Origin: Natrialbaceae archaeon
Lineage (GTDB): Archaea; Halobacteriota; Halobacteria; Halobacteriales; Natrialbaceae
DNA: 64,000 nt
Direction of reading: 5' to 3'
NCBI GenBank assembly: GCA_003559215.1
Contig: PWMF01000058.1
Location: 56,470-120,469, forward strand
Shown: positions 24,075 to 32,737 of the stretch, in pieces
How positions within the stretch are numbered: the first letter of the stretch is position 1
Layout of the letters: the number at the start of each line of letters is the position of its first letter
Made by a program: the position numbers and the translations under genes
Notes under the pieces: model-generated
Told to the model about the DNA's origin: nothing
What the model saw: the letters and a program-made list of their open reading frames with translations, nothing else
Databases searched by the model: none

Positions 24075-25493
24075 TCACCCGAGCACCCCGATCATGAGCG
24101 CGCCGGTTCCCATCACGATACCCGAGAAGACGAACAACACGGCGACGTAGCCCATCATATCGCGGATCGTGAGTCCGGCGATACCGAGCACCGGGATCGC
24201 CCAGAACGGCTGGATCATGTTTGTCCACTGGTCGCCCATCGCGAACGCGATCATCATATGGTTCATTTCGGTGCCCTCGATCGACTGGGTCGCGGAGGCG
24301 TAGATCTCGCCCATCACGACCCACTGGCCGCCTCCGGAGGGAACGAAGAAGTTGACGATCCCGCCGGAGACGAACACGAGCGCGTACCACGTCGTGTCGG
24401 TGGCGTACTGGGCGGCCGTGGTCGCGATCAGTTCGACCAGTCCCGAGAACACCATGATCCCCATGATTCCGCCGTAGAACTGGAACTGGATGATGATCTG
24501 GCTGGCCCCGCGGATCGCCTCGTGGAAGACGTCGATGTAGCTTCGCAGCGACATGTGTGCCAGAAAGCCCAGCCCGAACATCGCCGTGATGAGGACGTTG
24601 ATGTCGAGGACGTCCATGAACGGTTGGGTCGAGAACAGATAGATGAGGTAGGCCCAGATGGCGGCGCCGACGCCGACACACACCAGCGTGCTATCGAGCA
24701 CGGCCGCCTTGAGCTGCGAGTCCCGCAGTCGGTGGGGACGCTCGCCGACGTCGCCGCCCTGGGCGCCCTCTCCTCGGGCGGCCCGCAGCTTCTCTTCGGG
24801 GACGGTCGTGACGTTCTCCCGATCGGGCGCCATCAGCGGCATGAGGACGACGACGACCGCGACGACGGCGGCGATCATCACGAGGTTGATCGGGTGGAAG
24901 ATGGTCTCCGAGACTGGAATGACCCCCATCGTCTCCTCGGCGAAGTGACCGTCGGTCGCGACGAGCAACAGCGCGGCGCCGGACAGCCCCTGGTGCCAGG
25001 GCAACAGCCCCGCGTAGGCAGCCGCGACGAGCAGCGGATAGTGGACGTCGGTTCCCTTCTCGGCCATTGCGATCCCAACTTCTCGGGCCAGGATCGCACC
25101 GGCGACCAGGACGACACCCCAGTGAAAGAGCCCGAACAGCTGGCCACAGAGCGCGACGACGAAGATCGCCTGGGTCTGGCTGCTCGGGATCGAGGCGATC
25201 CGCCGGAGCCCGCGTTTGATCGGCGGCGAGTCGGCGAGCGCCCACCCGGTCAGCAGGGCGAGCGATGCCTGCGTCGAGAACGTGATAACTTCCCAGAATC
25301 CGTTCCCCCAGTGGGTCGCGACGCCGACCGGTCCCTCGTCGGTGGCGACCACCGCGATGACCATCGTCAGCAGCGTCAGTAGCAGCGCGAAAATAAAGGC
25401 ATCGGGCAGGTACCGCTTGATCAGCCTGCTCGCGACGTCGCCTAGCTGCGTAAAAAAGCGACCAACCCTCCCCTCCGAGCCGACCGTGCTCAT
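24075..25493 (-). CDS. Short-chain fatty acid transporter family protein (AtoE), paralog 1
   Basis: 472 aa from the ATG at 25493, about twelve membrane helices. It matches the AtoE family well: YLPDAFIFALLLT near the N-terminus, HYPLLVAAAYAGLLPWHQGLSG in the middle, QFQFYGGIMGIM and, near the C-terminus, FFVPSGGGQWVVMGEI and MGDQWTNMIQPFWAIPVLGIAG (read in parts). In bacteria this family takes up short-chain fatty acids coupled to a cation gradient. The neighbouring second copy 5 bp downstream suggests a two-component or dual-specificity system. No CoA-transferase or thiolase gene is adjacent. Confidence 0.88.
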   Translation of the reverse strand: MSTVGSEGRVGRFFTQLGDVASRLIKRYLPDAFIFALLLTLLTMVIAVVATDEGPVGVATHWGNGFWEVITFSTQASLALLTGWALADSPPIKRGLRRIASIPSSQTQAIFVVALCGQLFGLFHWGVVLVAGAILAREVGIAMAEKGTDVHYPLLVAAAYAGLLPWHQGLSGAALLLVATDGHFAEETMGVIPVSETIFHPINLVMIAAVVAVVVVLMPLMAPDRENVTTVPEEKLRAARGEGAQGGDVGERPHRLRDSQLKAAVLDSTLVCVGVGAAIWAYLIYLFSTQPFMDVLDINVLITAMFGLGFLAHMSLRSYIDVFHEAIRGASQIIIQFQFYGGIMGIMVFSGLVELIATTAAQYATDTTWYALVFVSGGIVNFFVPSGGGQWVVMGEIYASATQSIEGTEMNHMMIAFAMGDQWTNMIQPFWAIPVLGIAGLTIRDMMGYVAVLFVFSGIVMGTGALMIGVLG

Positions 25494-25662
25494 CGTTCGC
25501 TCCGGGCGGGCACCGACGTCTGCACCCGCCGTTTTGATAGCGTTCGGCGATCGTGATTCGGCACTGTCATTACCGGCTACGGATCCCGGAACCGGAAAAA
25601 GATGCAGCCTGATTGGAAGCATTGCCGGCTTTCGGCCCGAGCGAACGGCGGTTCTCCGCCCG

Positions 25663-26277
25663 CTACTCGAAGCCGCCTCGGTGGACGATCTCGTCGAGGG
25701 ACTTGCGACCGCTCGGCTCCTCGCGCACCCGGAGCTCCTCGGACAGGGTCTCCGGCGACGCGCGCTCACCGATCGCACACATCGCCTCGACCTCGTACCC
25801 CTCGGGGACGTCGAGTTCCTCGGCCGCGCGCTCGTAGTCGAAGCCGGCCAGCCCGTGGACGGCCAGCCCGCGGCGAGCGCCCTCGAGCGCGAGGTTCTGC
25901 CAGGCGGCGCCGGTGTCGAAGGAGTGGACCGGTGCGGGCTCGTCGTTGTGGTCGAAGGTGGTCTTCGAGACGATCACGACGAGGACGGCCGCATCGGTCG
26001 CCCACTCCTCGTTGCCGCCGAGCAGCAGGTCGGCGAACGTGTTCCACTCCTCGTCCTCGCGGCTCGCGTAGAGGAACCGCCAGTGCTGGTTGTTGTACGC
26101 CGAGGGCGCCCAGCGGGCCGCCTCGAACAGCGGCAGGTACTCCGCCTCCTCGAGCGGCTCGCCGGTCATCGCGCGGGGCGACCAGCGGTTGACGAACAGC
26201 GGGTCGATCTCATGATCGGGCTCGCGGTGGTCGGCGACCTCGTCTCTGATTTCGCGTCTCTCGACGAACTCCTGCAT
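25663..26277 (-). CDS. Nitroreductase family protein
   Basis: 204 aa from the ATG at 26277 (MQEFVERREI); an in-frame upstream start adds nine residues without support. FMN-dependent nitroreductase fold: NRWSPRAMTGEPL near residues 30-42 is the usual R-S-x-R-x-F type N-terminal region, ARWAPSAYNNQHWRFLYA (about 60-77) binds FMN, and GAAWQNLALEGARRGLAVHGLAGFD (about 123-147) is the conserved dimer helix. It should reduce nitro, quinone or flavin-type substrates with NAD(P)H. Monocistronic. Physiological substrate cannot be read from sequence. Confidence 0.88.
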   Translation of the reverse strand: MQEFVERREIRDEVADHREPDHEIDPLFVNRWSPRAMTGEPLEEAEYLPLFEAARWAPSAYNNQHWRFLYASREDEEWNTFADLLLGGNEEWATDAAVLVVIVSKTTFDHNDEPAPVHSFDTGAAWQNLALEGARRGLAVHGLAGFDYERAAEELDVPEGYEVEAMCAIGERASPETLSEELRVREEPSGRKSLDEIVHRGGFE

Positions 26278-26610
26278 ACTCGAGAGAAGACCCTCGCGAC
26301 ACATGACCGTTCCCGGACGCTCGAGTCACCCGGTAACGGTCGCGTCGTCGGCTCGTGTTCACGGTTGCCTCGCTCACCGTTACCGCTGCTCGAGCCCTTT
26401 CGGTCCAGCGAGATGTTGAGAGACAATCTCACGATCGCGTCGAGGATCAGCACGATACCCGTTTCGCGCTCTCGTCGACCGGTCGGCGAGGGTGAGCGCC
26501 CGGTTCGTGCCACCGTCTCCGACGCGTCATACCGAACACCGCTATACTCTCGAGCGGAAAGAAACTACAGTCGCGTCGTGCCACACGCGATCAGTGCCAC
26601 GCGCGGAGCG
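26278..26610. other. Intergenic stretch without recognised features
   Basis: 333 bp between the nitroreductase start and the next gene's stop. It should contain the nitroreductase promoter. A small inverted repeat GAGATTG/TGAGAGACAATCTC lies near 26411-26432. I see no RNA gene and no convincing short coding region on either strand. Confidence 0.5.
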
Positions 26611-27639
26611 CTACTTTTCCCAGTCGATCGCGTCCGTTCGTTCCGCCTGTCGGAGGATGAACGGACCGAGCGAACCGGTTCGCTTCGAGATGGTCGCGAT
26701 TCGCAGGACGTAGGCTGCGAGGAGGAAGAAGGGGACGAGCGTGATCGTCGTACTGGCGCTGACGACCCACACCATGTTGTCCACGCCGAGGGTCGTCCCC
26801 GGAACGGAGTCCGGCTCGAGGTACAACACCGTCGCCGTCGCGACGACGACGCCCGGTAGCCCGGCGTACAGTATCGACCGCGTGAGGTGGACGAGTTCCC
26901 ACTGGAAGTACAGCGATTTGAAGTGCTCGAGCGCCGGACCGAACAGCCGCAGGGCGTCGATCAGGTCGTCGAAGGTCTCCAGTTCGTCGTCCTCGAGAGT
27001 GTCCTCGTGTTCGCGTCGAAGCCGCCGGACCGCGTAGATCTTCCAGGAGTAGTTGTAGTTCAACCCCGACCGCAGGACGCCGAACTCGCCGAACTCGGAG
27101 GTCTCGAGCTGGGAGTCGATCTCCTCGGAGTTTCGGCAAACGTTCTCGACCAGGCGATCGGTTCGGCTGCGAAGCGTCTCGTCGGCGTTGTCGGCGACGG
27201 CCTCCCCGAGCGCCTCGGCCCGTTCGCTGCTCGTCTGCACGAGCGCCTGCAGGAACTGGGAGGGGTCGGGCGGACCGACCGTTCCGAACAGCTCCTCGAC
27301 GCTGCGGCGGTACTCCATCGCCTCGTTCATCCACGCCTGCTGGTCGCCCAGCCGACCGAGTTCTTGTGAGAGCACCAGTTGGTTGATCGAGACGACGAGC
27401 GTCACCCCGGTGAGGGTTGCGGCGATCAGCGCCTGGAACGCCGTATCCACGGGCGATCCGTTCGCCATCATCTCCCGAAGCGGCAGGGCGACCGCTCCGA
27501 GTCCGACGAGCGTCGCGAAGGTCGCGGTCGAGAGGAGTCCCGCGAGTAGCCACCGGTTCGCGTCGAGTAGGAACCAGTGAGCGAGCCGACTCTCGTCGGT
27601 TCGCCCCCGAAGCGTGTCCGTCGACAGCGGGTTTTCCAT
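26611..27639 (-). CDS. Four-helix membrane protein, function unknown
   Basis: 342 aa. Two transmembrane helices near the N-terminus (about 30-52 and 68-90), a long soluble helical middle (about 95-235, charged, with LETSEFGEFGVLRSGLNYNYSWKIYAVRRLRREHED read in parts) and two helices near the C-terminus (about 258-280 and 290-315). The soluble part has heptad-like stretches and may be a coiled coil. The N-terminal SINQLVLSQELG segment is distinctive. I do not recognise a characterised family. Monocistronic between nitroreductase and the methionine synthase pair. Confidence 0.7.
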   Translation of the reverse strand: MENPLSTDTLRGRTDESRLAHWFLLDANRWLLAGLLSTATFATLVGLGAVALPLREMMANGSPVDTAFQALIAATLTGVTLVVSINQLVLSQELGRLGDQQAWMNEAMEYRRSVEELFGTVGPPDPSQFLQALVQTSSERAEALGEAVADNADETLRSRTDRLVENVCRNSEEIDSQLETSEFGEFGVLRSGLNYNYSWKIYAVRRLRREHEDTLEDDELETFDDLIDALRLFGPALEHFKSLYFQWELVHLTRSILYAGLPGVVVATATVLYLEPDSVPGTTLGVDNMVWVVSASTTITLVPFFLLAAYVLRIATISKRTGSLGPFILRQAERTDAIDWEK

Positions 27640-27752
27640 ATCGGCCGTTCAGCCTCCGGACGAAAAGCGGTTGAGCTTGGAAGCGGAACCCGCCGGGTGC
27701 CCAAACGGTTCGATTCAGTCGACGAAAAGCCGGGTTCGAACGGACCGCGTCG

Positions 27753-28826
27753 TCAGTCGTCGGCGGGCGCCGGCTCGCCGCGTTCGACGTCGATCTCGCC
27801 CGCGTCGAGGGCGGCCTCGACGTTGCGGGCGGCCTCGACCATGTTCGCCATCTTGCCGTAGGCGACTTCGCGCGGAAGGAGCTTCACGCCGCAGTCCGGC
27901 GAGACGACGAGCTGCTCCGGCGGGACGACCTCCAGCCCTTTCTTGATGTTCTCCTCGATCTGCTCGACGGACTCGACCTCGCCGACGTGGACGTCCGTGA
28001 CGCCGAGTGCGAGGTCCTTCGTAAAGTCGGGATCCTTGAAGACGTCGAGCTGGTCGTAGTCGCCGTTGGCGAGCTCGAGGTCGAACTCGTCGACGGGGAA
28101 CTCGAGAATTTCGGGGTAAATGCGGGAGTAGTCGCCGTAACAGACGTGCAGGCCGATGCGAACCTCCTCGGGGATGTCGGCGACGATGTGCTCTAAGGCC
28201 TCGCCGACGATCGCGTGGTCGTCGGGCGTCGTCGCCAGCGCAGGCTCGTCGATCTGGATGTAGCGGGCGCCGGCGTCGACGAGCTTCTCGATCTCCTCGT
28301 TGACGAGGTCGGCGAGCGCCAGCGTGAGCTCGTCGTCGTCGTCGTAGGCCTCGTTGAACGACCAGTTTGCCAGCGTGTAGGGGCCCGTGATCGGGACCTT
28401 GACGGGACGGTCGCTCGCTTCGGCCACGAACTCGTACTCGTCGACGAGCCAGCTGTCGGTGTACTCGACCTCGCTCACGACGGAGGGTTTGTCGAAGTAG
28501 TTGTGTCCCCAGACCTTGACGGGACCGTTGAACTCGTAGCCCTCGATGCGGTGGGCGAAGAACTCGACCATCTCGTTGCGCCGCATCTCGCCGTCGACGA
28601 CGACGTCGAGTCCGGCGCGCTCGTGTTCGTTCGTGATGAGCCGCGAGGCGTCGTCGAGCGCCTCCTGGTAGTCGTCGTCGTCGAAGCTGTGGTCGGGATC
28701 CTGGTAGAGCTCCTTCGCGCGGTTGAGCCACTTGGGCTTGGGGTAGGAGCCGACGACGGTCGTCAGCAGGAAGTGGTCGTTTTCGTGGTTCTCCGGCCGG
28801 AACTGATCCTTGTTTTCGTTGCTCAT
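27753..28826 (-). CDS. metE: Cobalamin-independent methionine synthase catalytic domain (MetE C-terminal type)
   Basis: 357 aa, equivalent to the C-terminal barrel of bacterial MetE. The zinc/homocysteine site is present: His and Cys in LHVCYGD and the distal Cys in VSPDCGVKLLPRE; DEPAL supplies the usual Glu/Asp region. It should transfer a methyl group to homocysteine to form methionine; in archaea the methyl donor may be a protein- or cofactor-bound methyl group instead of methyl-tetrahydrofolate triglutamate. The start codon overlaps the stop of the upstream paralog by 4 bp (ATGA), so the two are co-translated and probably form one enzyme. Confidence 0.9.
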   Translation of the reverse strand: MSNENKDQFRPENHENDHFLLTTVVGSYPKPKWLNRAKELYQDPDHSFDDDDYQEALDDASRLITNEHERAGLDVVVDGEMRRNEMVEFFAHRIEGYEFNGPVKVWGHNYFDKPSVVSEVEYTDSWLVDEYEFVAEASDRPVKVPITGPYTLANWSFNEAYDDDDELTLALADLVNEEIEKLVDAGARYIQIDEPALATTPDDHAIVGEALEHIVADIPEEVRIGLHVCYGDYSRIYPEILEFPVDEFDLELANGDYDQLDVFKDPDFTKDLALGVTDVHVGEVESVEQIEENIKKGLEVVPPEQLVVSPDCGVKLLPREVAYGKMANMVEAARNVEAALDAGEIDVERGEPAPADD

Positions 28827-29827
28827 GCGGCTTTCACCTCCGCGAGGTCCGCGGCTTCCGCGAGGACGGCGAGTTTCTCCTGGAACTTGGCGTAGGGGAG
28901 GTAGAACGTCTCCGTGTTCGTCGTCAGGTAGACCGTCTCGAACTCCGAGACGGGAACCTGGTCGTACACCCAGTCGACGCGGTCGCGGATCGCCTCGGCG
29001 TCCTCGACGAGAGTGTTCTGGCCGTCGGCCAGTCCGAGCGAAATCTGATCGGTCGCGCCGTACTCCTGGAGGTTGTAGACGTTGTCGTCCTGGTCCGTGA
29101 CGAAGTCGAAACCGACCGCGTCGATATCGGCGTCGAGCAGGTGGGCGTACACCTTCTCCTCGAGCGCGCCCCAGTAGGGCTGGACCACGACGTCGGCGTC
29201 GGTCGCGCTTGCGACCGCGTCGATCGCCTCGCTTGCGCGCTCGTCGACGCCGTCCTCGGGGGCGTTCTCGACGAGCGACGGCTCGAGCAGGAACAGCGTC
29301 TCGTGGTCGGGGAAGGCGTCGACCTCACCCGCGAGGAACTCGCCGACCGCGGCGAGGAACTCCTCGTCGTCGCCGTAGTGCTCGTCCGTCGCGAGGTCAG
29401 CCAGCGAGTACGGACCGGGCAGAACTGCCTGCAGGTCGTCGTCGCCCGAGAGCTCCGCGGCGGCCTCGAGCTCGTTCGCAACGTCGCCCGAGAAGTCGAG
29501 GTCGCCCTGAACGACGGGGTCGCGGTAGAAGTTGTTGTTGTCGTAGTAGCGGACGATCCCCTGGGTGTCGACGGCGTCGTGGACGGCCAGCGGGTGTGCG
29601 AGCATGTCGTCCCAGCGGAGTTGGCCTTCGCTGACTCGGTCGAGGCCGGCTTCTTGCTGTACGCCGATCACTTCCTCACGACCCTCGTCGTAGGCCGCGG
29701 TGATCTCCTCGCCCTCGTCGCCGCTGACGAGGTCGCCCTTCTGGTGACCCTTCAGATCCGAGAGGTCGTCTTTCGCCCAGTCCGGGAGCGGAAAGAGCCC
29801 CGGCGTGGTCGAAACGTATTCAGTCAT
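28823..29827 (-). CDS. MetE-like methionine synthase partner lacking zinc ligands
   Basis: 334 aa from the ATG at 29827. It has the fold signature of the MetE barrel (TTPGLFPLPDWAK, LRWDDMLAHPLAVHD, VLPGPYSLADLA, FDFVTDQ) but the positions expected to hold the His-x-Cys and distal Cys of the zinc site read VQPYWGA and TTNTETFYLPY, so it cannot bind the catalytic zinc in the usual way. It is probably the equivalent of the N-terminal, non-catalytic barrel of MetE, providing substrate binding to the product of the next gene. The genes overlap by 4 bp and share a promoter near 29860. Confidence 0.82.
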   Translation of the reverse strand: MTEYVSTTPGLFPLPDWAKDDLSDLKGHQKGDLVSGDEGEEITAAYDEGREEVIGVQQEAGLDRVSEGQLRWDDMLAHPLAVHDAVDTQGIVRYYDNNNFYRDPVVQGDLDFSGDVANELEAAAELSGDDDLQAVLPGPYSLADLATDEHYGDDEEFLAAVGEFLAGEVDAFPDHETLFLLEPSLVENAPEDGVDERASEAIDAVASATDADVVVQPYWGALEEKVYAHLLDADIDAVGFDFVTDQDDNVYNLQEYGATDQISLGLADGQNTLVEDAEAIRDRVDWVYDQVPVSEFETVYLTTNTETFYLPYAKFQEKLAVLAEAADLAEVKAA

Positions 29828-29855
29828 CGTGGACGCGGCTAGGCTATGCCGAGGC

Positions 29856-29865
29856 TTAATATTTT
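29856..29865 (-). promoter_or_regulatory. TATA-like box of the methionine synthase operon
   Basis: On the minus strand AAAATATTAA lies about 33 bp before the ATG at 29827, in an AT-rich patch, giving a transcript with almost no leader. Confidence 0.45.
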
Positions 29866-29983
29866 CCATCCAATCTAATACGCTGGAGTAATTCCTACAC
29901 GCTCCCGGGGATGGCTACCCTTCCGTCTCCGGCCACTCGAGGACCGAACGAGGAATTATACTCCGGGCTTTCGGACGGTCAGT

Positions 29984-30811
29984 ATGGCTCTCACCGTCGA
30001 TCACGTCCCGTTCGCGTTCGCGGACCTCGAAACGATCACCGCGGAGTTCGAGCGACTCGGCATCACTCCCGAGTACGGCGGCGTCCACGACAACGGCGTC
30101 ACGCACATGTCCGTTCTCGGCTTCGACGACCGATCGTACGTCGAACTCATCGCCGAGCGCGACGAGGGCGACCACGAGTTCTGGCCCGAGCATATCCGCG
30201 CCGACGCGGGGCCAGCGGCGTGGTGCGTCCGGGTTCCCGATGTCACCGAGGAGTGCAAGCGACTGCTCGAGCGCGGCGTCCCAGTTCGCGGTCCCCTGCC
30301 CGGTGCCCGCGAGCGCGAGGACGGCGTCCTCGTCGAGTGGGACCGCGCGGAGTTCGGCCGAGCGGACCGACGGCTCCTGTTCCCGTTCGCCATCGCGGAT
30401 CGAACGCCCCTCTCGTACCGAGTCGACCCCTCGCCGAGCGTCGCCGACGGGCCGCTCGGGGGGATCGGGCAGGTCGTCCTCGCCGTCTCCGATCTCGAGG
30501 ACGCGATCGAGCGGTTCGAGAGCGCCTATCGGTTTCCGACGCCTATTCGCGACGCGGTTCCGGGAGTAGGGACCGTCGCCTCGGTGCCCGGCCAGCCGGT
30601 CGCGTTCGCTACGAGCGGGGGTGGCTGGGTCGCCGACCGGCTCGAGCGATTTCCCGACGGGCCGTGTAGCTGTCTCCTCGCAACCGACGACCTTGCGGCC
30701 GCGCGGGAGACGTACCCGCTCGGCGAGCCGCGGGAGTGGCCCGACGGCCGCGTCGCCTTCTTCGACTCGGAGGTGCTCGGCAGACGGCTGGGCGTCGTCG
30801 AACGGAACTGA
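29984..30811 (+). CDS. VOC superfamily (glyoxalase-like) protein
   Basis: 275 aa. The N-terminal half is a glyoxalase-like domain with the metal-ligand pattern VDHVPFAF (His7) and YVELIAER (Glu near 51). A second domain begins near residue 150 (GGIGQVVLAVSDLEDAIERFESAY) and resembles a second betaalphabetabetabeta module in which the first His is absent. Members include dioxygenases, isomerases and lactoylglutathione lyase-like enzymes; this one cannot be assigned to a reaction. It starts about 160 bp from the divergent methionine synthase operon and converges with the beta-propeller gene. Confidence 0.8.
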   Translation: MALTVDHVPFAFADLETITAEFERLGITPEYGGVHDNGVTHMSVLGFDDRSYVELIAERDEGDHEFWPEHIRADAGPAAWCVRVPDVTEECKRLLERGVPVRGPLPGAREREDGVLVEWDRAEFGRADRRLLFPFAIADRTPLSYRVDPSPSVADGPLGGIGQVVLAVSDLEDAIERFESAYRFPTPIRDAVPGVGTVASVPGQPVAFATSGGGWVADRLERFPDGPCSCLLATDDLAAARETYPLGEPREWPDGRVAFFDSEVLGRRLGVVERN

Positions 30812-30845
30812 GAGCGAGCGGTGGCGAGCCGTGTTCGGTTCGGCG

Positions 30846-32066
30846 CTACTCCAGCGCCAGCAGTGCAAACTCCTCGTCGACCGCCGCGACGAGGTAGAGC
30901 ACGCCGTCGTCGAGCACCGGTCCGCGACCGACGTGGCCGTCGAACTCGTGTTCGAACCGAACCGCCGGCCCGTCGCTCGGGTCTCCGGTCGGCGCGGGAT
31001 CGAGCGCCCAGAGGCGATCACCGCCGACGAACACCGTCTCGCGGCCGACGACCGGCGCCGTCCGGCTCGAGTCGCCGATGCCGAACTCCCAGCGGCGCGT
31101 CCCCGAGTCGGCGTCGACGGCGCGCAACGTGCTTCCGGCGACGGCGAGGACGAGGCCGTCCGCGACGGCGAGGCCCGTCGAGACCGGTCCCGTTTCTGCG
31201 GACCAGGCCGTCTCCGAGACGGTGTTGCCGGTGTCGTCGGCCGACAGCGCGTACGTCTCGCCGTCGTGGCACGGGACGTAGACGACGTCCTTATCCGCGG
31301 TCGGGGGACCGCTCGGGCGGGCGGGCAGCTCCCACCGGGCGTGCGCGACGCCGTCGTACAGGACGTACACCATCCCTGCCTCGGTCGCGACGGCGACGCC
31401 GCGAGGACCGGCGTAGGCTGGGTGGTCGAGCGCCTGGCCCAGGAGGTCGCGTCGCCAGCGCTCGGTACCGTCCTCGGGGTCGAACTCCAGGATCCGTTCG
31501 CCGATCCCGCAGAGCACCCAGTGGCCCCTGATCGTCGCCGGCGCCGTGGTGCTGCCCGGCGCGTCCAGCTCTCGGCTCCAGCGTTCGTCGCCAGTATCGA
31601 CGTCAAGGGCGTGGATACCCTCGTAGGTCGAGACGTAGGCGGTTCCCTCCAGAATCAGCGGCGGTTTCTCCACGTCCTCGAGCGTCCACAGTTCGGTTCC
31701 GTCGGTGGCGTCGAGGGCGCGCAACCCCTGGTTCTCGACGAGGAAGACGTACCCGTCGGCGATGATCGGTTCGTAGAAGCCGAGTTCGGAAACCTCGACC
31801 CGCCAGCGCTCCGAAACGCCATCGACGGGTGCCTTCCCGTCCGCGACGGCCCGCGTGTTAGCGGCGTTGCAGCCGAAACTCGACCACGAGCCGTCGGCGC
31901 CGTGGACGCTGTTGCTCGGATCGGGTTCCTCGTCGACGCCCGAGTCCGGCGGTTCGCGGGGCTCCGGCGATTCGTCGGTGTCGTCGCTCAGAAACTGCGA
32001 ACAGCCGGCGAGCAGCGCGCTGCCGGAGCTGGCAGCCACGAGAAACGCGCGTCGCGAGGGAGTCAT
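30846..32066 (-). CDS. PQQ-type beta-propeller lipoprotein
   Basis: 406 aa from the ATG at 32066. Tat motif SRRAFL (residues 4-9) and lipobox LAGC (Cys near 22) direct export and lipid anchoring. The mature chain has repeated PQQ/BamB blades, each with a G-x-x-x-W core: LDATDGTELWTLE, LDVDTGDERWSRE, FDPEDGTERWRRD, VDADSGTRRWEFG. No PQQ-binding catalytic residues are apparent, so a structural or assembly role on the cell surface is more likely than dehydrogenase activity. Starts further upstream lack a signal context. Monocistronic; divergent promoters are not evident. Confidence 0.85.
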   Translation of the reverse strand: MTPSRRAFLVAASSGSALLAGCSQFLSDDTDESPEPREPPDSGVDEEPDPSNSVHGADGSWSSFGCNAANTRAVADGKAPVDGVSERWRVEVSELGFYEPIIADGYVFLVENQGLRALDATDGTELWTLEDVEKPPLILEGTAYVSTYEGIHALDVDTGDERWSRELDAPGSTTAPATIRGHWVLCGIGERILEFDPEDGTERWRRDLLGQALDHPAYAGPRGVAVATEAGMVYVLYDGVAHARWELPARPSGPPTADKDVVYVPCHDGETYALSADDTGNTVSETAWSAETGPVSTGLAVADGLVLAVAGSTLRAVDADSGTRRWEFGIGDSSRTAPVVGRETVFVGGDRLWALDPAPTGDPSDGPAVRFEHEFDGHVGRGPVLDDGVLYLVAAVDEEFALLALE

Positions 32067-32140
32067 CGTGTTTCCCTGCTGACGTAGCGAGCAAGTGTTT
32101 TCTGCTTCACTCCTTCGCTCGAGAACCAGATCTCGGCGCG

Positions 32141-32737
32141 TCAGCAAAACAGCTCGAGCACCGTCAGCGTCTCGAAGGGAAAGGAGTGGTCGGCGACGGC
32201 AGCGGCGCTAAACCCTTCCTCGCCCGCTCGCTCGACGACCGCGTCGACGTCGGTGAGGCTGCTAACGAGCAGGTAGACGGAGCCGTCGGGGGCAAGCACG
32301 CGGCCAACACTCGAGAGGAAGGGATCGATGATCGCACGGCCGTCCTCGCCGCCCGACAGCGCCCGTTCCATCCAGTCGTCCCACTCGGTGTCGGGATCGG
32401 TCGGCAGATAGGGCGGGTTGAACGCGACGGCGTCGAACGCGCCGTCGGAAAACGGCGAGACGAGGTCGGCGCGGACGGCCTCGAGTCCCTTCTCCCGCGC
32501 CTGTCGAACCGCGTGGGGGTTGAGGTCGGACGCGATCACGCGGGCGTCAGTCTCGTCGGCGATCCGGCCGGCGACGTAGCCAGAGCCGGTGCCGACCTCG
32601 AGGACGGTTCGCTCACTTTCGTCGTCACCGCCCGAATCGCTCGAGAGACGTTCACAGACGGCGTCCGCGAGCAGCTGCGAGTCTTCCGCGGGCTGATACA
32701 CGTCCGTTTCGAGTCCGCGTCGTTCTCCGAGATCCAT
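32141..32737 (-). CDS. HemK2/MTQ2-type protein methyltransferase
   Basis: 198 aa class I SAM methyltransferase. Motif I is LEVGTGSGYVAGRIA (about residues 46-60) and the catalytic NPPY tetrapeptide is followed by LPTDPD (about 109-118), both diagnostic of glutamine methyltransferases that modify the GGQ motif of release factor aRF1; VYQPAEDS near the N-terminus is a family hallmark. It is the last gene of the conserved L21e-rpoF-DUF655-ksgA-hemK order. Its ATG follows the MscS stop codon with no intervening base. Confidence 0.92.
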   Translation of the reverse strand: MDLGERRGLETDVYQPAEDSQLLADAVCERLSSDSGGDDESERTVLEVGTGSGYVAGRIADETDARVIASDLNPHAVRQAREKGLEAVRADLVSPFSDGAFDAVAFNPPYLPTDPDTEWDDWMERALSGGEDGRAIIDPFLSSVGRVLAPDGSVYLLVSSLTDVDAVVERAGEEGFSAAAVADHSFPFETLTVLELFC

